Part shown: positions 35,561-49,100 of the stretch, in pieces | Layout: each line of letters begins with the position of its first letter | How positions within the stretch are numbered: the stretch's first letter is position 1 | Origin: Stercorarius parasiticus | Lineage: Eukaryota > Chordata > Aves > Charadriiformes > Stercorariidae | Length of the DNA stretch: 64,000 bases | Direction of reading: 5' to 3' | Assembly: GCA_013396915.1 (NCBI GenBank) | Contig: VWZL01002028.1 | Location: 165,334 to 229,333, forward strand | The notes under the pieces: model-generated | The model's input: only the letters and a program-made list of their open reading frames with translations | Told to the model about the DNA's origin: nothing | The model's database searches: none | Made by a program: the position numbers and the translations under genes

Positions 35561-37550
35561 CAATGAATGAGCATGTTTTCAGAGCACTGTGAAGTTCTCG
35601 GTATTGCTAGTCGTCACTCAGTTAAAAGTCCTTACATTTGCCTTGAAAACGTGCTCCAGGTATCCTGAGTATTAATTTTAGCACAAGGATAGCGAGTCAA
35701 GGTACTTAAGAAAATAGTCTTGTAATTCTGCTGATTTTTAATGCGTCCACACAGGTTGTTTCTTTAATTGTCTGCTGTTGAAGTATGCATTAATTTTGCA
35801 TTAGTATTGAAGCAAGTGTATTTATTAACGTTTACTGTTTATTAGCCTGGATTACTTGTATAAATGCTATATACGTTTTGGAAGTGAATTTCATGGCAGT
35901 TTGTGCCATGTAGCTCTGCATTTATAGTGATTATTTTTTTAAATATTTGTGTTTGTGCATGTATGTCTAGATATAACACTGCGTGTAATTACAGAGCGTT
36001 GTCATTATCAGAAAGGCAGTTGTCTAGTGTGACGCTTTCTAGGACCCCCTTTTTAAATGCAGGTTTCAAACAGTTACTTATGTTCTTTGGCAACCCCATT
36101 CCTGGCATGATGTTGAAAAGCTGAAGAGCAAAGATTACAAAATAGATGCTTCAGTGTGTCTGAAAACCTACTCAATGGACTTCACTGATTTGTGTGTTAT
36201 AGTTCTCAGATCTTCTATGATCTTCCAGTTAAATGCTATCTGCTGTGAAGAAACAGAAGAATCGTTTTAAGGGAAAACATTAAAATTGACTTAGTCATCA
36301 CAATTGTGTGAAATTTTGTTTAAATCACATCTCATTCCGTCATCTCTTCCATGAATTCAGGTTATCCAGTTGTCATAGTAACTTTGACATCAAAAAGTTC
36401 ATGCTGCCTACACATGACTTCTTGCAACACTCTCTATTCATCTGATTAATTTAATGGAAAATACACATTTACTGGTTAATGTGTATTATTGGGGAAGCTT
36501 TTCTTGTCATTTAAAAGTGGTTTATTGCCTTGTATTCTTAGGATCAACATTTTAATGACTACAGTCTGGCTACTATAATGCGATACTACTGACATCTAGC
36601 AGACCATTTTATAGTATTGTGAATACCAGCACTTCTGAGAGGCTTGTGCAAATATACTGCGTTTTTGACAGATACGTGCAAAGCCAGAGTTCCTAGTATG
36701 TTTGACCATACACCTCTAGTGGCATGGATGCCAAATAAACCTGGTTCACCTCAACATATTTTTACTGGCAATGAAGAAGCCACTTCATGTGCCAGTACCA
36801 AGCTAGTTTCTCACTGATGGCTTTGGAGTCCTGGATAAGCCATACAAATATGAATTGCATGGCAGAAGAAGGCTGATGCTGGCTAAGCCCTGAGATTTAG
36901 GAAAAAGTGTAAGAATTACAAAAGGTGCTGGGTTGAGCATTGCTTAGCATGGTAGAGAACAGAGTTCACAGGCAAGAAAGAAAGACTTCCCCTCTAAATA
37001 GAAGCAGAGAGAAATGTTAGGATCCGACAGTCTGTTTCTTTTAAAAAGTATTTGTCCCTCCTGTGTAAACCATCTGAGCAGTTTGAAAAGATTTCAGAAA
37101 AAATGTTTTGGCTTATAAAGTGACAGAGCTGGAAATTTACTCGACATTATAGAATAATGAGTTTTAGAAATTCTTGTTCAAAATAAGATGGGCTGACCCT
37201 CAGTATGTGCATCAGCAAGGTTAGAGAGGCACACGCGCTCTCTGAATCCAAATGTAGCTGAGCGTTGGAGAGGCCCACAGTCACATGGGCATGTTCTTCC
37301 TACTTTTCTTTTTTGCTTTTCTTTCTTCTTTGATTATTTAGAAATGTGCAAATGGGCGCTGCAGAAGATGTAAGGGTTTTAATCCTCAGCTGCCCAGGTG
37401 GACACATATTCTCTGCATTCAGTGGGAGTTTTGTCTGAATAAACAGCTCAGGATTGTGGACTTGTATACATGTCTAAATATGGACCTCGGTCAAGTAAAC
37501 AAGCGTGTAGCTGTATGCAGTAATCTACTTTTGAAGCTGGGGAACACCCT

Positions 37551-37830
37551 GCGTCGCTTGTGTGGCTGAGTGCACAGCCATGTCTCGAGCTTCATGCGAG
37601 CTCGCGTTAAGGACGCTGATCGCCTGTCCACATGTGTCTCGCTGCAGGAGGGGAGTGATAGATATCTCCGAGGGGTACAGCAGCCTCCGTCACTCGTCTT
37701 TTGGTGTGGCGAGATACCACTCTCCTTTGAAGGACGTGTTAGGGCAGATACGCACTTTCAAAATGCCTGTGCTCGCAGATAAAGGCAGAAAGGAGCAGCT
37801 CGCCTAACGCTGGGTGTTTTCAGCCCTATG
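37551..37830. promoter_or_regulatory. Second intragenic CpG-retaining patch
   Basis: About 19 CpG occur in 280 bases, including tctcgag and gagctcgcgtt, near the composition-based expectation, while the surrounding intron has few. It lies 2 kb downstream of the first patch. An ACGTG core is at about 37733-37737. Two overlapping ORFs of 70-81 codons cross it but look like by-products of the higher GC content. Confidence 0.4.
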
Positions 37831-38824
37831 CGCCTGCCCTTCCTGAAGCTGAAGATCTTGCTCGGTGTTTCTCAGGCTGAACTTGCACAGGAGCAAGAAT
37901 AAACTTCTTATCGAAGGAAGAGACTGTGTAAAGACCAACTGGAAACACCAGAAATGGGGTTATGTTTACGGTGCCAAAGAGCATTACGGCGTTTATTTCA
38001 TCTACTCCATTCTGCAGCTGGCAAAGTGGGCAACATCTGTAAACCTCTTCATAGGTGTTGTGCAATGGGGAACAGGACATACTCCTGGCTTTATTTAGAT
38101 ACTCTCATACGGGTATCACAGTTGAGAAAGAGTTGCTGATTATTTTCTTCTTATAATTTAATTTTTTTTTTAATGAAACTTGCCCAGAGGCTGTAGTCTG
38201 TCAGCAGGGAAAGCCAAACTTGTGACGTCACCACAAAACGCACTACGTCTCATGCAATATTGTGATTTGTATGGTGTAATTAGGGATCTGGGCACATGAG
38301 GGAATGCTGTAGGTGTGTAATAACAATTATATTGTACACCGTATAAGCTGGTCTCGCTGAGGACCTCGGGAGTTTTGGAACAGCTTCTCCTACTGTCTGA
38401 AGTAGTAATACTTAGCCTCTTAGAGGATAGGTCTAATAACAACAATTAGTAAGTTTGTACGTTTAAGTACGCTTAAAAAGCTTAAATGGATGCGGTTTGA
38501 AAAGCGAAATGAAAGAACTGTAAAATTAACATTAAAACCCAGCATATGCTATGGTGAGGAAGTGTAGTCTTAGCCATACTACAAAAAATAGAGATCTGAA
38601 AAGCTCTCTGGTTGTCAGAGCTGCAGATCAAGCAGAAGTGAATAGTAAATGTTACCGTCACTTATGGTGCATTGGTTTTCGTTTGTGTTTTTCAAAGTGT
38701 TAGGGAATGATGCGGGGGGTGCGTGTGGAATAAGAATTATGAAAATGCACCTTTTGAAATGTCACTGAAAGTCCTGGAAAGAACAGTGACATCTTACACA
38801 GTTTTCACACTTCAGTTTCTCTGA

Positions 38825-38846
38825 ACAACAACAACAACAACAACAA
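38825..38846. repeat. (AAC)n microsatellite
   Basis: Seven aac/caa units in intron 1. Confidence 0.9.
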
Positions 38847-41800
38847 AAGAATTTCTGTTTCCTTTAGTAAGTAAGGTCAGGAACATTTTTGAAACAAAGG
38901 CAGAGAAAAGCCCAATGCACTGGGAGCTGTAAGAGAGGATGAGAGGTACACTTTGCTTTTTCTGGTGCTAGTGCTCCCACAGGCTTGGTGAGATTGCCTT
39001 TTGGGTGGAGGGTGGTGTATGCAGCACCGATGCTGCCTGGGGGGCTGGGAAGGGACAAGGGATCTCTGCCCTTTCTGCGGAGCTCTGTTCACCAGCATGA
39101 GTTTCTCCTGAGGAGACTGCTGTAGGTTGCCTGCTACATGGGAGGGCAGGCAGGACAGGACTGTGAGCTGTGGAGAAAGCTGATGAGCAGTTCCAGCTCT
39201 GAGTGTCATGCTGGCCTGTCACCTACAGCTTCAAAGGGTTTTGCTGAGGCTTGGGTATATGCTAGACTTCAGTCATCAAGAGCATCTGTAGCCACTAGAG
39301 GTTTGACCGAACCAACGACCTTCTTGGGGATGGTGCTCAGACGAAAGTCTACGGACAAACACATGGAGGCTGGGAGAACGTTTTGGGGAGGCATCGCCCT
39401 GTTTTCTGTGGTGTCTGCCGATCGAAATGGGCCGATGGGAAGATGCTGGGCTACGTCAACCTCTCACCTGGCCCATCAGGGCTATTCCTGTTTATTCCTC
39501 CGTAGACAAAGATATCCCAAGAGGGTAGAAAGCGTTGAAGAAGGGGCAAACCAGCTTTACTTTCACTCTATCCAAATCATCGGCAAAACTTCCTCCTGCC
39601 GATTTCAGTGGCCGTACATGCTTTTTGAGGAGACATCCTCATCGTTGTGTATCTATGGTTAATATGTGTATGAATCAACTTGCAGTCTGGTTAATAAGGG
39701 CCCTTATGAAATTAGTATTTTTGTTGTTTCTGCTTTGCCTGTTTTGCAGGAAAAAAAAAAACATTTGCTACTAGCAACCATAATTAATTATTCCAGGAGT
39801 TATTCTGCTTTTTCTCCAAATGGCATGTATTTTTTTTCCACAGCAAAGCACATTTTGCGTACCCTTAGCACAATTCTAACCTTGGCCTAATACTGGGGGA
39901 TTAGAGAGATAAGATACTATCCGTGACTAGCATCATGTCCTGATAAACTGGAGCACCAGTAGGGTGCAGAGTTACAGCCTTGGAAGGCAGAGAAAACAGC
40001 ATTTAAAGCTCTTTAAAATTCTTGTTTTAGGGATTGAATAAGAATCACAAACAAAACAGATTTTTGCAAGGACTATGGGGACACTGTTGTTAACTGTTGC
40101 AATAATTATTGAATTCTCGTTTTAAAAATCGGTGCTCTCATTTTTTCTGTTACTATTCAATCAGTGGAGTGAAATATTTGGTAAAAAATGGCACTGTGGC
40201 GAAATAGTAACATAGTCTAGTTCAAGCAGTATTTGAATACTGGAAACATAGGTAAAATGAAAGGTGAACATTAATGATTTAATAATAAGGTCCCCAGGAC
40301 AGTGCCTTATGTATAGAAGGCAGTAATTTGCATTTGCTTCCTGTAGGGTGACTTTGCTGAGGAACTGATGGCATTTAGCATATGCTGATGCTGAGACTCT
40401 TCTATACATCTGTTGTTACTTGGAAGGTGTAAAGTCTGTGGTGGAGACTTGTAAGATGTTGCAGGAGAAGGAGTGAGGCACTGACAGACAGGAGAGAGCT
40501 GGTGTAGGCAGGGAATGATGCGGAGAGGAGATGGTTACGTGCGTTACAAAAATCTTGGGGGGCACCAGGGTGGTTAATGCAGGCAAATAGGCTCTGTTTA
40601 GGAGAGGGATGTTTATGTGGTAGATAGAATTGCATATACAGCAAATAGCCTTAAATATATTTTGTGGTTAGCACTACTTATATACAAAGCAAAACCACGA
40701 TTACAATGCTGTTCTTGTTCTTCAAACATCATCGTGTGCCAAACAAGTTCTGGATATTTGTAGGGCACAGTAATGTCAAAGATCGCCGGAGTGTGAAAAG
40801 GATAGGTTTACAGGTACCGGCTATATTCACAAAACCAAATGAAGCTAAATTCTCATTCACGTCATGTTGTGAAGACTTTAACCTTCAAGTGTTTGGCGAT
40901 GGCTTCTGCAGCAGCCGCGTGCCCACAGCAAATGTCACGAGGGGTGGGTGGCTGGAGACACAGAGACTCGTGTCCTCAGGTCCTTCGACTCTTCCCTGAT
41001 CCTGGTTGGGCTGTGCGGTACGTGCAATGGCATCATTCATGTCCCTCTGTTCTTCCCCAGTGCTGTATGAACAGCTTGGGGCAGAAAAATCTCCTTAAAT
41101 TAAGTTTGCTGATGATGACAATGTCTCATGAAACTCAATAGTTTCTCTTTGCCTCTTTGCTCATGCTGGTAGCTCCTGCTGGAACAATCTCCAGTGTATT
41201 GGCTCTTTTATTTTTTTGAAGCGTTTCTAAAAGTTCAAGGAAAAGTTATTTGTTGTTTATTGTTTTTTATTTTATTGATTGATTGGAGACAGTTTTAGAA
41301 GAACGAGTCCTAACTGCAGTTGGAACGACAATTTCCTAGACAGTTCAGCACACTCATTCTCCTGCTCCCACCAGTGTCCCTGCTGTTGTTTTAAGATAAA
41401 TTATAGATGTGGAATAGCACACAGGTCAGATGCCTAGAGTAAGAGCCAAAGGCTTCAGCTTTGGCAGAGTGGCTGAGCTCCCACCGACTATATGTCCCCA
41501 GGATTCCCCCAGGTTGGCTGGAGGGTTCTGAACTTGCTCATCCAGTCCAGCTCACAGAGCTCACGATCTCGAATTACTCAAATTATTCATTGGACCTCTG
41601 CTCAAAGAAAAAGAAAAAAAAAGTGCGCACCCTTAAGTCCCTTTGTAATCCTTAATAATAGATCGCTAATCGTTTTAATACATTAGAAAAAATACACTAT
41701 CTATGGCAAAATGTCTGTATGTTTGTACTAAAGGATTTGTTTTTTCATCCATTCACAGCACATCTTAAAGAGTGTAAGAAACACTAACTTCTGCAGGCAT

Positions 41801-42743
41801 GAGTAAAGAAACTAATTGAAAATTTGGAGATTTCATGCTTTTGCCTGCCCTGCTTATGCCCGGTTCAATACTAATGGGACAGTATTGGATGTAAATAGCC
41901 ACAGCACTTCTGCTGTTATATATAAACTAAATTTGGGGAACTTTTAGTGTTTGTTATGCACAGTGAACCTCTGGGAAAGCTTCAGCCTTTGACCTCTGTA
42001 GTGGGTTATGACAGGGAAGAATCGTAAGAGCTTGATTTAGAGCCATCTGTGGAAAGCTGGTTAAAAATATTCAACTACCATGTTCTTCCTCCTCCCCCCT
42101 CTCAGTAAAGGTCCTCTTAAAATACATTCTCTGTGACTTCATTTTTATCATTACTTTGGGAGCCCTGTAGCCAAGCCTGCTTGTAAGGAAATGATTAAAT
42201 TATATTCATGTTTGTGCTTTGAAATTGCCTTGGTGGTAGTCCAAGAAGTATTTTCTTGCTCTTCCAAATTTCCATGTGCTTTAATATATAATCTATTTTC
42301 ATCAATGTGACCTGCCCCAGCAGTAAAATATGTTTGTTATTGGTCATGTAATGATTGCTGAAGGGACATAAAAACTAAACTAAATTTATCTCAGGCTTTT
42401 AAAAAACTTATTCTAAGAAAAATAAAGTTTTTATTAGAAAATGCAGTGGCATTTGACAGTATCAGAGGGTAATTTGTCAAAAACCTGAATAGTCATTAAA
42501 GAAATTATGGTAGCAGAACTCTTTAATTTTGCTTTTACAAAGTAGAATATTCTTTCTTTGAAATACTTTGTCACTAGCTTTTAATTTTGCATTATATGTT
42601 AATAAATGTTTATGTTTGGATTGTGGTGGCAATTTCAGACTGAACAACCCATAATGACATTATTTGTTGCCTTTGAGAAAGAACCCTTTTATGCGGTCTG
42701 TATATCACAAATTAAAACTATCCCAAATATCTAGAATAAAGAA

Positions 42744-42869
42744 TTTTTTTTTTTTTTTTTTTTGGTACCTCGGGCAGTCTTCAAAGCAAGCCAGAACATC
42801 TGGCTGTTAGTTCAGACTCTGAAATTCTGGTTTGCTCATATGGCTTTTTTTTTTTTTTTTTAAAAAAAA
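42744..42869. repeat. Two poly-T tracts bracketing about 80 bp
   Basis: Twenty T (42744-42763) and seventeen T followed by eight A (42845-42869) flank an 81-bp unique segment. Both runs have the same polarity. Confidence 0.8.
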
Positions 42870-43639
42870 GGTGAAAGGATATTTCACGCAAGAACATAAG
42901 GGACTTTATTACTTAGGGAAATGGCTATTACTAATGACTATTAGTTGCATTTTTAGAGCAGTCAATAATATTTTGTTGTTTTTCTGGCAAAATTGTTTGT
43001 AATGAAAGCCATTATACTATCGTTTAAGTGGAAAGGCCACCGTTTGCCCAGAACAGCTGTGTAGTTACCTTAGCTTCTATAAATAAGTTTATTATTTTAG
43101 ATGAAAGTCATAAAGCAATCTGTTTACCTCTACTGAAGTAAGGAGAATAGCTGAAAACATGCCTAAAAAAAGGATGAGGAGGAGCATTGGAACAACATAA
43201 CATCCTCCAAGGGTTCTTTATGCATATTTAATATTTTAATCAAACACAACTTCTCTGTGGTTTTGTGGTCTGAAGAAAACTGGAAGGAAGGAAAGTGCTT
43301 TCTCACTCTTCAGCTGACTGAAATGTAGTAATTTCCTTGTTTAAAATATTGATTCTCCCCGATTGCCCTGAGATGTTTTTGGAGGCAGACTGGGGGGGGG
43401 AAACACAAAATAGGAAAATACGAAAACTTCCATTAACTGTATGGAGGGAATAAAAACATTAGCATGCACTCTGTTCTGCTTCAGAAACGCATAGTGGTTA
43501 GATACGGAGGTTTCAGTACCACGTATGCTGAAAATGTGGTCTAAGAGCTTTAATTTACCTTCGTCTGTCAATGTTAATGGACAGAGCAAGTGCTGGAGCT
43601 GCTGTAAAACAAATCTGTTTTCCTTTTGTCTGCTGTGCC

Positions 43640-43744
43640 AGATAATGAAATAAAAGCTAAATTATCACTGATAAAAGTAATTTGCAGAAAAGCAATGATA
43701 AAAATATAACAGCAGAGCTTGCCATTAGCAGTTTAAATGGATAA
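43640..43744. promoter_or_regulatory. Cluster of GATA-factor motifs
   Basis: Four WGATAA-type sites occur within 62 bases: AGATAA at 43640, TTATCA (reverse) at 43662, TGATAA at 43669 and TGATAA at 43696. A weaker GGATAA is at 43739. The segment has no repeat signature and is AT-rich in the way many conserved non-coding elements are. EPAS1 is strongly expressed in endothelium, where GATA2 acts, so an intronic enhancer is plausible but unproven. Confidence 0.3.
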
Positions 43745-44189
43745 TGTTTGATAGTGCTTGTAACCTACTTCTGTCCTCTGTTTTTTATTGTTTTCTCCCC
43801 CTTCCCATGCTGGCAAGGGCCTTTTCAGTAAAAGCTTAAGAGCAATAAAATTATGGGTATGCTGAATCCTGGCAGGGGTAACCTTCTGAGGGATAACTAC
43901 TATTTTTTGCCCTTTGTTTTCTGTACTAAAATATTGTCAAGTCAAAGCATGTAAACAGTTTGAAGTGCTGTTATCAGTATAGTTTTATCCATCCTAACTT
44001 GAGGAATGTATCTGCTAATGACGAAAACTGAGAAAATGGTTTATCTCATTGCACCGCTGGTAACTCTTGTAAACTTATCACGAGTTATACGATATTTACC
44101 GTAACAGCCTTAGTTCTTGGAGTCATGGAGTTTAAGTGAGACTCATACTTTCCTTTCCTTTCTGTCTGTCTTTTTGTAGGTCTGTGTTT

Positions 44190-44216
44190 CTTTTTAAAAA
44201 AAAATTTTTTTTTTAC
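44190..44216. repeat. A/T homopolymer block
   Basis: A tttttaaaaaaaaattttttt-type block forms a weak palindrome. Confidence 0.7.
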
Positions 44217-45904
44217 TCTTAGAGAGGTTTGAAGTCATGTCCCAGCTGCTCACAGAAAACTCAGAAACGGGAAGGCAAAGGTACATATTTCTGAGCCCCA
44301 TGTGTTTGTGTGTGTGCACGATGATTCTATTGTGTGCATATATAAATGTACACACACATGCAAAAACATTTAAGTCTTATACCCTGTAAGCCAGCCTTAT
44401 CTCTCTTGAAATTGAGTCATCATTTTTAAATGCTTGGAATTCAGTTTACTTTTATGACGGGAAGCCAGTGTCCAGGGTAAAACATTAGCCATACGGTACT
44501 TGAAGGATGATTGGTTCTTATAAGAGCTGGACGTGCTCATTGGTACATTTGTAGTTCGTAAAAGTATTTATTTAAAGGCATTCAGTTGTGAATGACTAAA
44601 TAGGGAACAACTGCTACCTAGAAGCATTCTATGTTTGCAGCCTGGACGCTGCTGTGCAGCGCTTGCCAGTTCGCAAATGTCAAGGACAGTGTTACCCTCT
44701 CATGTTCCTACGTGGTTCGCCTCTGACCATCCTTCAGAAACCTGCCCTTTCTCCAGCTCTTGCTGCCAATTGCTCTTCTGCTCTGCGGCTGCCGTGGCTG
44801 TCATCCTCGGGAAACCCCGGCCTTGTTGGTCCAGGTGATCTGGGAAGGCAGATGAACTCCCTCTCCTTGTCCCCCAAAATAAGACAAGGGCATCTTGAAA
44901 GGTGGGGAAACTCTTCTCGCCAGTGTGGCTGTGCAGAGTCGGCTACAGCACACAGTCTTGCTGCTGCTCGTCAGACAATCCCTTATAGGCGGAGGCTTAT
45001 ATGATGTCAAAGCTACTGTTGTTTTAATATTTTATTGTGCGCTAATATCTTGATTTTTCACATGTAATGTAGGAGTAAAATACCACATGTATCAACTTTT
45101 ATCTGGTGAAAACCTTTGTGTTAATCTTGTAAGTGATATGGGTCTGTATTGTTCTGAAGTGCTTTACTACTGGGGCTGAACGCTGTTGTTATAAGTTTAT
45201 AATGTTATAATATTTTGAGCTTTGCTTCTGTATTATGTCCATTCTGTGTGCTATGCTTTATTCCCTTTGCAGCTTCAAAGTGCTTAGAAAAAAACCCATG
45301 CTATTAAAAATGTGCTTATAGCGGAACAGATAATTAGGTTCTTATTTCGCAATGCTGTCCAAATAGGTGAAAGTTGCTTTCAAAGATGCATTTAGTGCCA
45401 TAATAATTAGCTATTAATATAATGGGGTAATAATAATGCCATATTGGAAGAAAACCTAAATTTCAGTTTAGTGATGTAAACTCAAATTTATGGCGATAAC
45501 CTGAAAGCACGGTGGCAGAGGTCTGCTTGCCGGCGTAGAGTAGCAGCCAGTGCTCTGGCTTTTGCCAGGCAGGCAGGACGTGATGCACAAGCTGATTCTT
45601 TTCATGGCGTGTTAAACACAGCTTCAGCGAAGGAAAACTTTGATAAGTAACATCAAAGCTGTATCACCGTAGCTGGACAGCAAAGCACTCTGATGCGTTG
45701 GCGCCATGTTTATGTACTGGTTAACAAAAGCACCAGAGAACAAAATGGAGTAGCAGAACTGATGCTCGTTTAGAGACAAAGGCCAGAGCGTGAACTCCAA
45801 TGTACAAGTAGAAATAGGGGTAGTTCTGCTGTATGTATTTGTGATCTTGTAGGTATGAATGGATGTTGAACAAAACAGTTTCACTGCGGAAAATGGTGCC
45901 CTAG

Positions 45905-46131
45905 TCACAGAATCACAGAATGGTAGGGGTTGGAAGGGACCTTGGTAGATCATCCAGTCCAACCCTCCCTTGCCAGAGCAGGGTCACCTGGAGCAGGTTG
46001 GACAGGAACGCGTCCAGGTGGGTTTGGAATATCTCCTGAGAAGGAGACTTCACAACCTCTCTGGGCAGCCTGTTCTGGTGCTCTGTCACCCTTGAAGTAA
46101 AGAAGTTTTTCCTGATGACAGAGTGAAAAAA
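45905..46131 (-). mobile_element. CR1 LINE 3' end, antisense
   Basis: The plus strand starts with tcacagaatcacagaatgg, the complement of a CR1 tail with tandem ATTCTGTG units, then ggttggaagggacctt. Reading the minus strand gives the CR1 ORF2 C-terminus (RKNFFTSRVTEHQNRLPREV, then GLDDLPRSLPTPTIL). About 225 bp remain. The tail differs from the other two CR1 ends here (ATTCTGTGA rather than attctatga), so it belongs to another subfamily. Confidence 0.92.
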
Positions 46132-49100
46132 AGGGGTAGACCACAAAACTACTGAAAATAGAAGCATGAAACCTTGAGAGCTTTTGGAAGATGGTGTCTC
46201 TGCTGAAAACTCAGTGTAAAATACATTCGGAAGGGCACACTACTGCAGAATTAAATCCTGAGGATGTCTGGTCTTAGACCAGGCTCTTGTTTGAACTTTC
46301 CATCCGTCTTCAGGGAGGAGGTTGCAAGTGCTCAACACCTTCTGGCCATCGAGTGTCAGAAGCACAGTAGAAAATTAGCCATTTTAGGTAGTTTAAGGTG
46401 AGCAGTCAGACCAGAGATAAAGCACATAAGACCCGAGATGTTTGGTCAGATAGCTGTGAAGAGAAGTTTATCCAGGCCAAAACTGGAAAAAGCAGTCCAA
46501 AAAGCTTTTCAGTAAATGAAATTGTCTCTGCTTCAAGGGACAGTTGTTCTCGTTAGGAGAGCGTGTTCCTTTCTGAGATGGGCTGGGACTGGTCTTGAAT
46601 GTGCATATGCTAGCAGGGGGCTCACTGAGAAAATAGGCATGGGATCTTCCCATGGGTGAAGATGGTGCAAGTTGGTGGGCAGCAGCATGGGGAAAAATAT
46701 TTGAGTGGAAAGTAGATCCTGATGTAAGGTTTATTCTAGATCTTTTTTTTTTTTTTGAGGACTGAGTTGTATCTGCACAGTTGTAGTCATGTATGTTTAT
46801 AAGAAGGTACTAATTAACAGAAGTTGTATTTTTATCCTTTCTATGAAGTTTTTATGCAGTAACTTTTCTTCTTCTTTACAATATTTCTTACGGGGGTGAG
46901 AAGTGGCTCCTTTAAGACCATTTCTGATCTACCAAGTCTTGATACATCAGGCTGATGGGCGGGCTGGACTCTTTTGTTCTTAGAAGTGTTATTCATGGAG
47001 TTAAACAGAATTAGTCTTTGTCCTTCTGACTGTTCTCAAAGCTTGCTTAATTAAGGTGATCAGTGCTTGCATAACTGGGACTTAACAGAGTCCAGATGTT
47101 CCTGTATTTCAGCCACACTTGCACCTTTTACCCCGTGTGAAGCAAGACACTTAGGGTGAAAAGTTCTCCACTTCTCTCTTTATCTAATTCTAGGTCTGCA
47201 CTTGGAAATATTTTCCATGCTCTTGAAGTCTTTCTACACCCATGGGATTTTTTTTTGGTTGTCTGCTTTCCCTTTCCTCTCCCTAAATCTGCCGACGGCA
47301 CTGCCAAATCTTTCTCCCGTTTTCTGAATTGTGTTATCTACTTCCTCCAGAGATGGTTTGATTAAAATCTGGCTTCCAGTTCTCTCCATGCTTCGGGCCT
47401 CTGTGTGGTAGAGAACATCATTTAATGAAGCTCTGTTAGTGGCCCTTTTTGCTTTCCTTAAAATGATACCCATTCCAAATGCTCCTTGATAATTTTTTTC
47501 TATAATGAAGTACAATTGTATTGAGACATTGGAAATTCTATATTATAAACTAGCTAAATATTAATTCTTTCTTGACCTATGAAATCATGTGAAATTTTCA
47601 TTGCTTTTTGTAGTAGACTTGTAGAAAAGAGTTACTTTTTCCATGCAGAGCCCTTGTTTTGTTTAACTTCCCCCCAAACTGTTTTTTCTACCCACTTTCT
47701 TTTTTCAAACCTTTATCCTTCTCTCTTGGTAGACAAGTAACAGGGCTGATGCAGAAATCTCGATGTTTCTTCCCATGCCAAACAGTCACTGCGTACTAGT
47801 AGCTGGTCTGGTGTAAGGACCGTGACATGTCCCAGGAGGGTCTGAGAGCGAAGTATTTCCTGTTTATTGGCATTGCTACGAGACAAGAAAACATAAAATA
47901 AAACTTTTTTTGAAGCTCTGTGTTCTGAACTCCCATCCATGCAAGACGGGAATAACTCCATTTAAGTTAATGTGGTGAGGTGAGAATTGGTCCCGGGGAC
48001 AGGTGTGATGTGATCCCCCAGACTTGGGGAGGGAAGGCTTTGCCTTTGTAGTGTTGCAGGCTAGTCCTTCATCCTGGACTCTATTGTGTCCCCGCTGTGT
48101 CCTCTTCCTTTGTACCGCAAGCACCATTGTTTGGATGGAGTTTCAGATGATTTTTTTTTTTTTCTGTCCTTCATGTGCTTGGGCTCCCTGTTTGTGTGTG
48201 GGGATGAGTGTCAGCCCTGGATCCCTGCTCTGAGTTGGAGTCTGATTGATGGGTGAGACACGGGACAACCCACTCCTCGTGTCAAGGATGCTTTTCCCAG
48301 TCATTTTGTTGCTGTTTTGGTTTTAATGCTAAAATGAGGAAGTGAGGAGTTAATGTTTCAAGGTGATAATTTGAATAGCTGCAGCTCCCCAAAACATGGG
48401 AAAGACATGTTTTGAGACTGGCTTTGCAAAGCTGTTTTGAGTCAACCCTAAATCGGAGGGTATGAAGGGTATGCTCTGCTGCATTCAGTCCTTCCCATGT
48501 AAACCCTGGGGAGGGGTCACACAGCAACAGGCTCTGCAGGCACTGCCTGTAGCCACCCTTCGGTTCTTACTGTCCAGAGCAACTTGTCTGTAGAGATGTT
48601 CGTGCCAGGCAAAGTTGTGTGATGGTGAGTACTAGTGAACAGCATAATTCTAAAAAGCACCTAAGTAACGATTTGCTGTGGCTGGTACATACATAATGCA
48701 GAAGGAGAAATAGCATTCACCAGAGTAGACTCAAACACCGTATTTTCTGGGAACCAGGACGGGGGTGTGAGGGTGTCTGTGTGTGTGGGTTTTTCTCCCC
48801 AAACCCCATAACTTATCTTGCTTGTTTTTCTGTCTTTCCTATCCCCTCTGGCCAGACTCCAGTTTGTAATTCTGGGTTCTTTCCTACTCAGCCTGAAGTT
48901 TTCTCATGTTAAATGTTTGTTTCGAATTTGCACCTTGTTTCTGGCCAGAACAGATTGGTGATGCAAAGCCTGCTGCTTACGAGATTTTTCAGCATATAAA
49001 GCAGAGGCTGAAAGTCAAGTGGTGTTGGGTTGGCACGCCTACGTGCCCAAAATATCTTCAAACCTATAAAAATAGGCAGTAAGAAATTAATTCTTGCAGA

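Larger units (their letters stand above)
37831..45904 (+). other. Intron 1 segment, mainly AT-rich
   Basis: It includes a mildly CpG-enriched stretch (about 39300-39640, roughly 16 CpG in 350 bases), the paired poly-T tracts and the GATA cluster. No coding exon is recognised. Confidence 0.5.

Noticed and set aside
39138..39662. 174-codon ORF
   Set aside because: No family similarity is seen. It coincides with a mildly GC-rich stretch where stops are rarer, and several overlapping frames are open in the same place.
41463..41560. tRNA-like A-box (tggcagagtgg) suggesting a tRNA gene or SINE head
   Set aside because: No matching B-box at the right distance and no cloverleaf can be drawn. The later ggttctgaac is not a T-arm.
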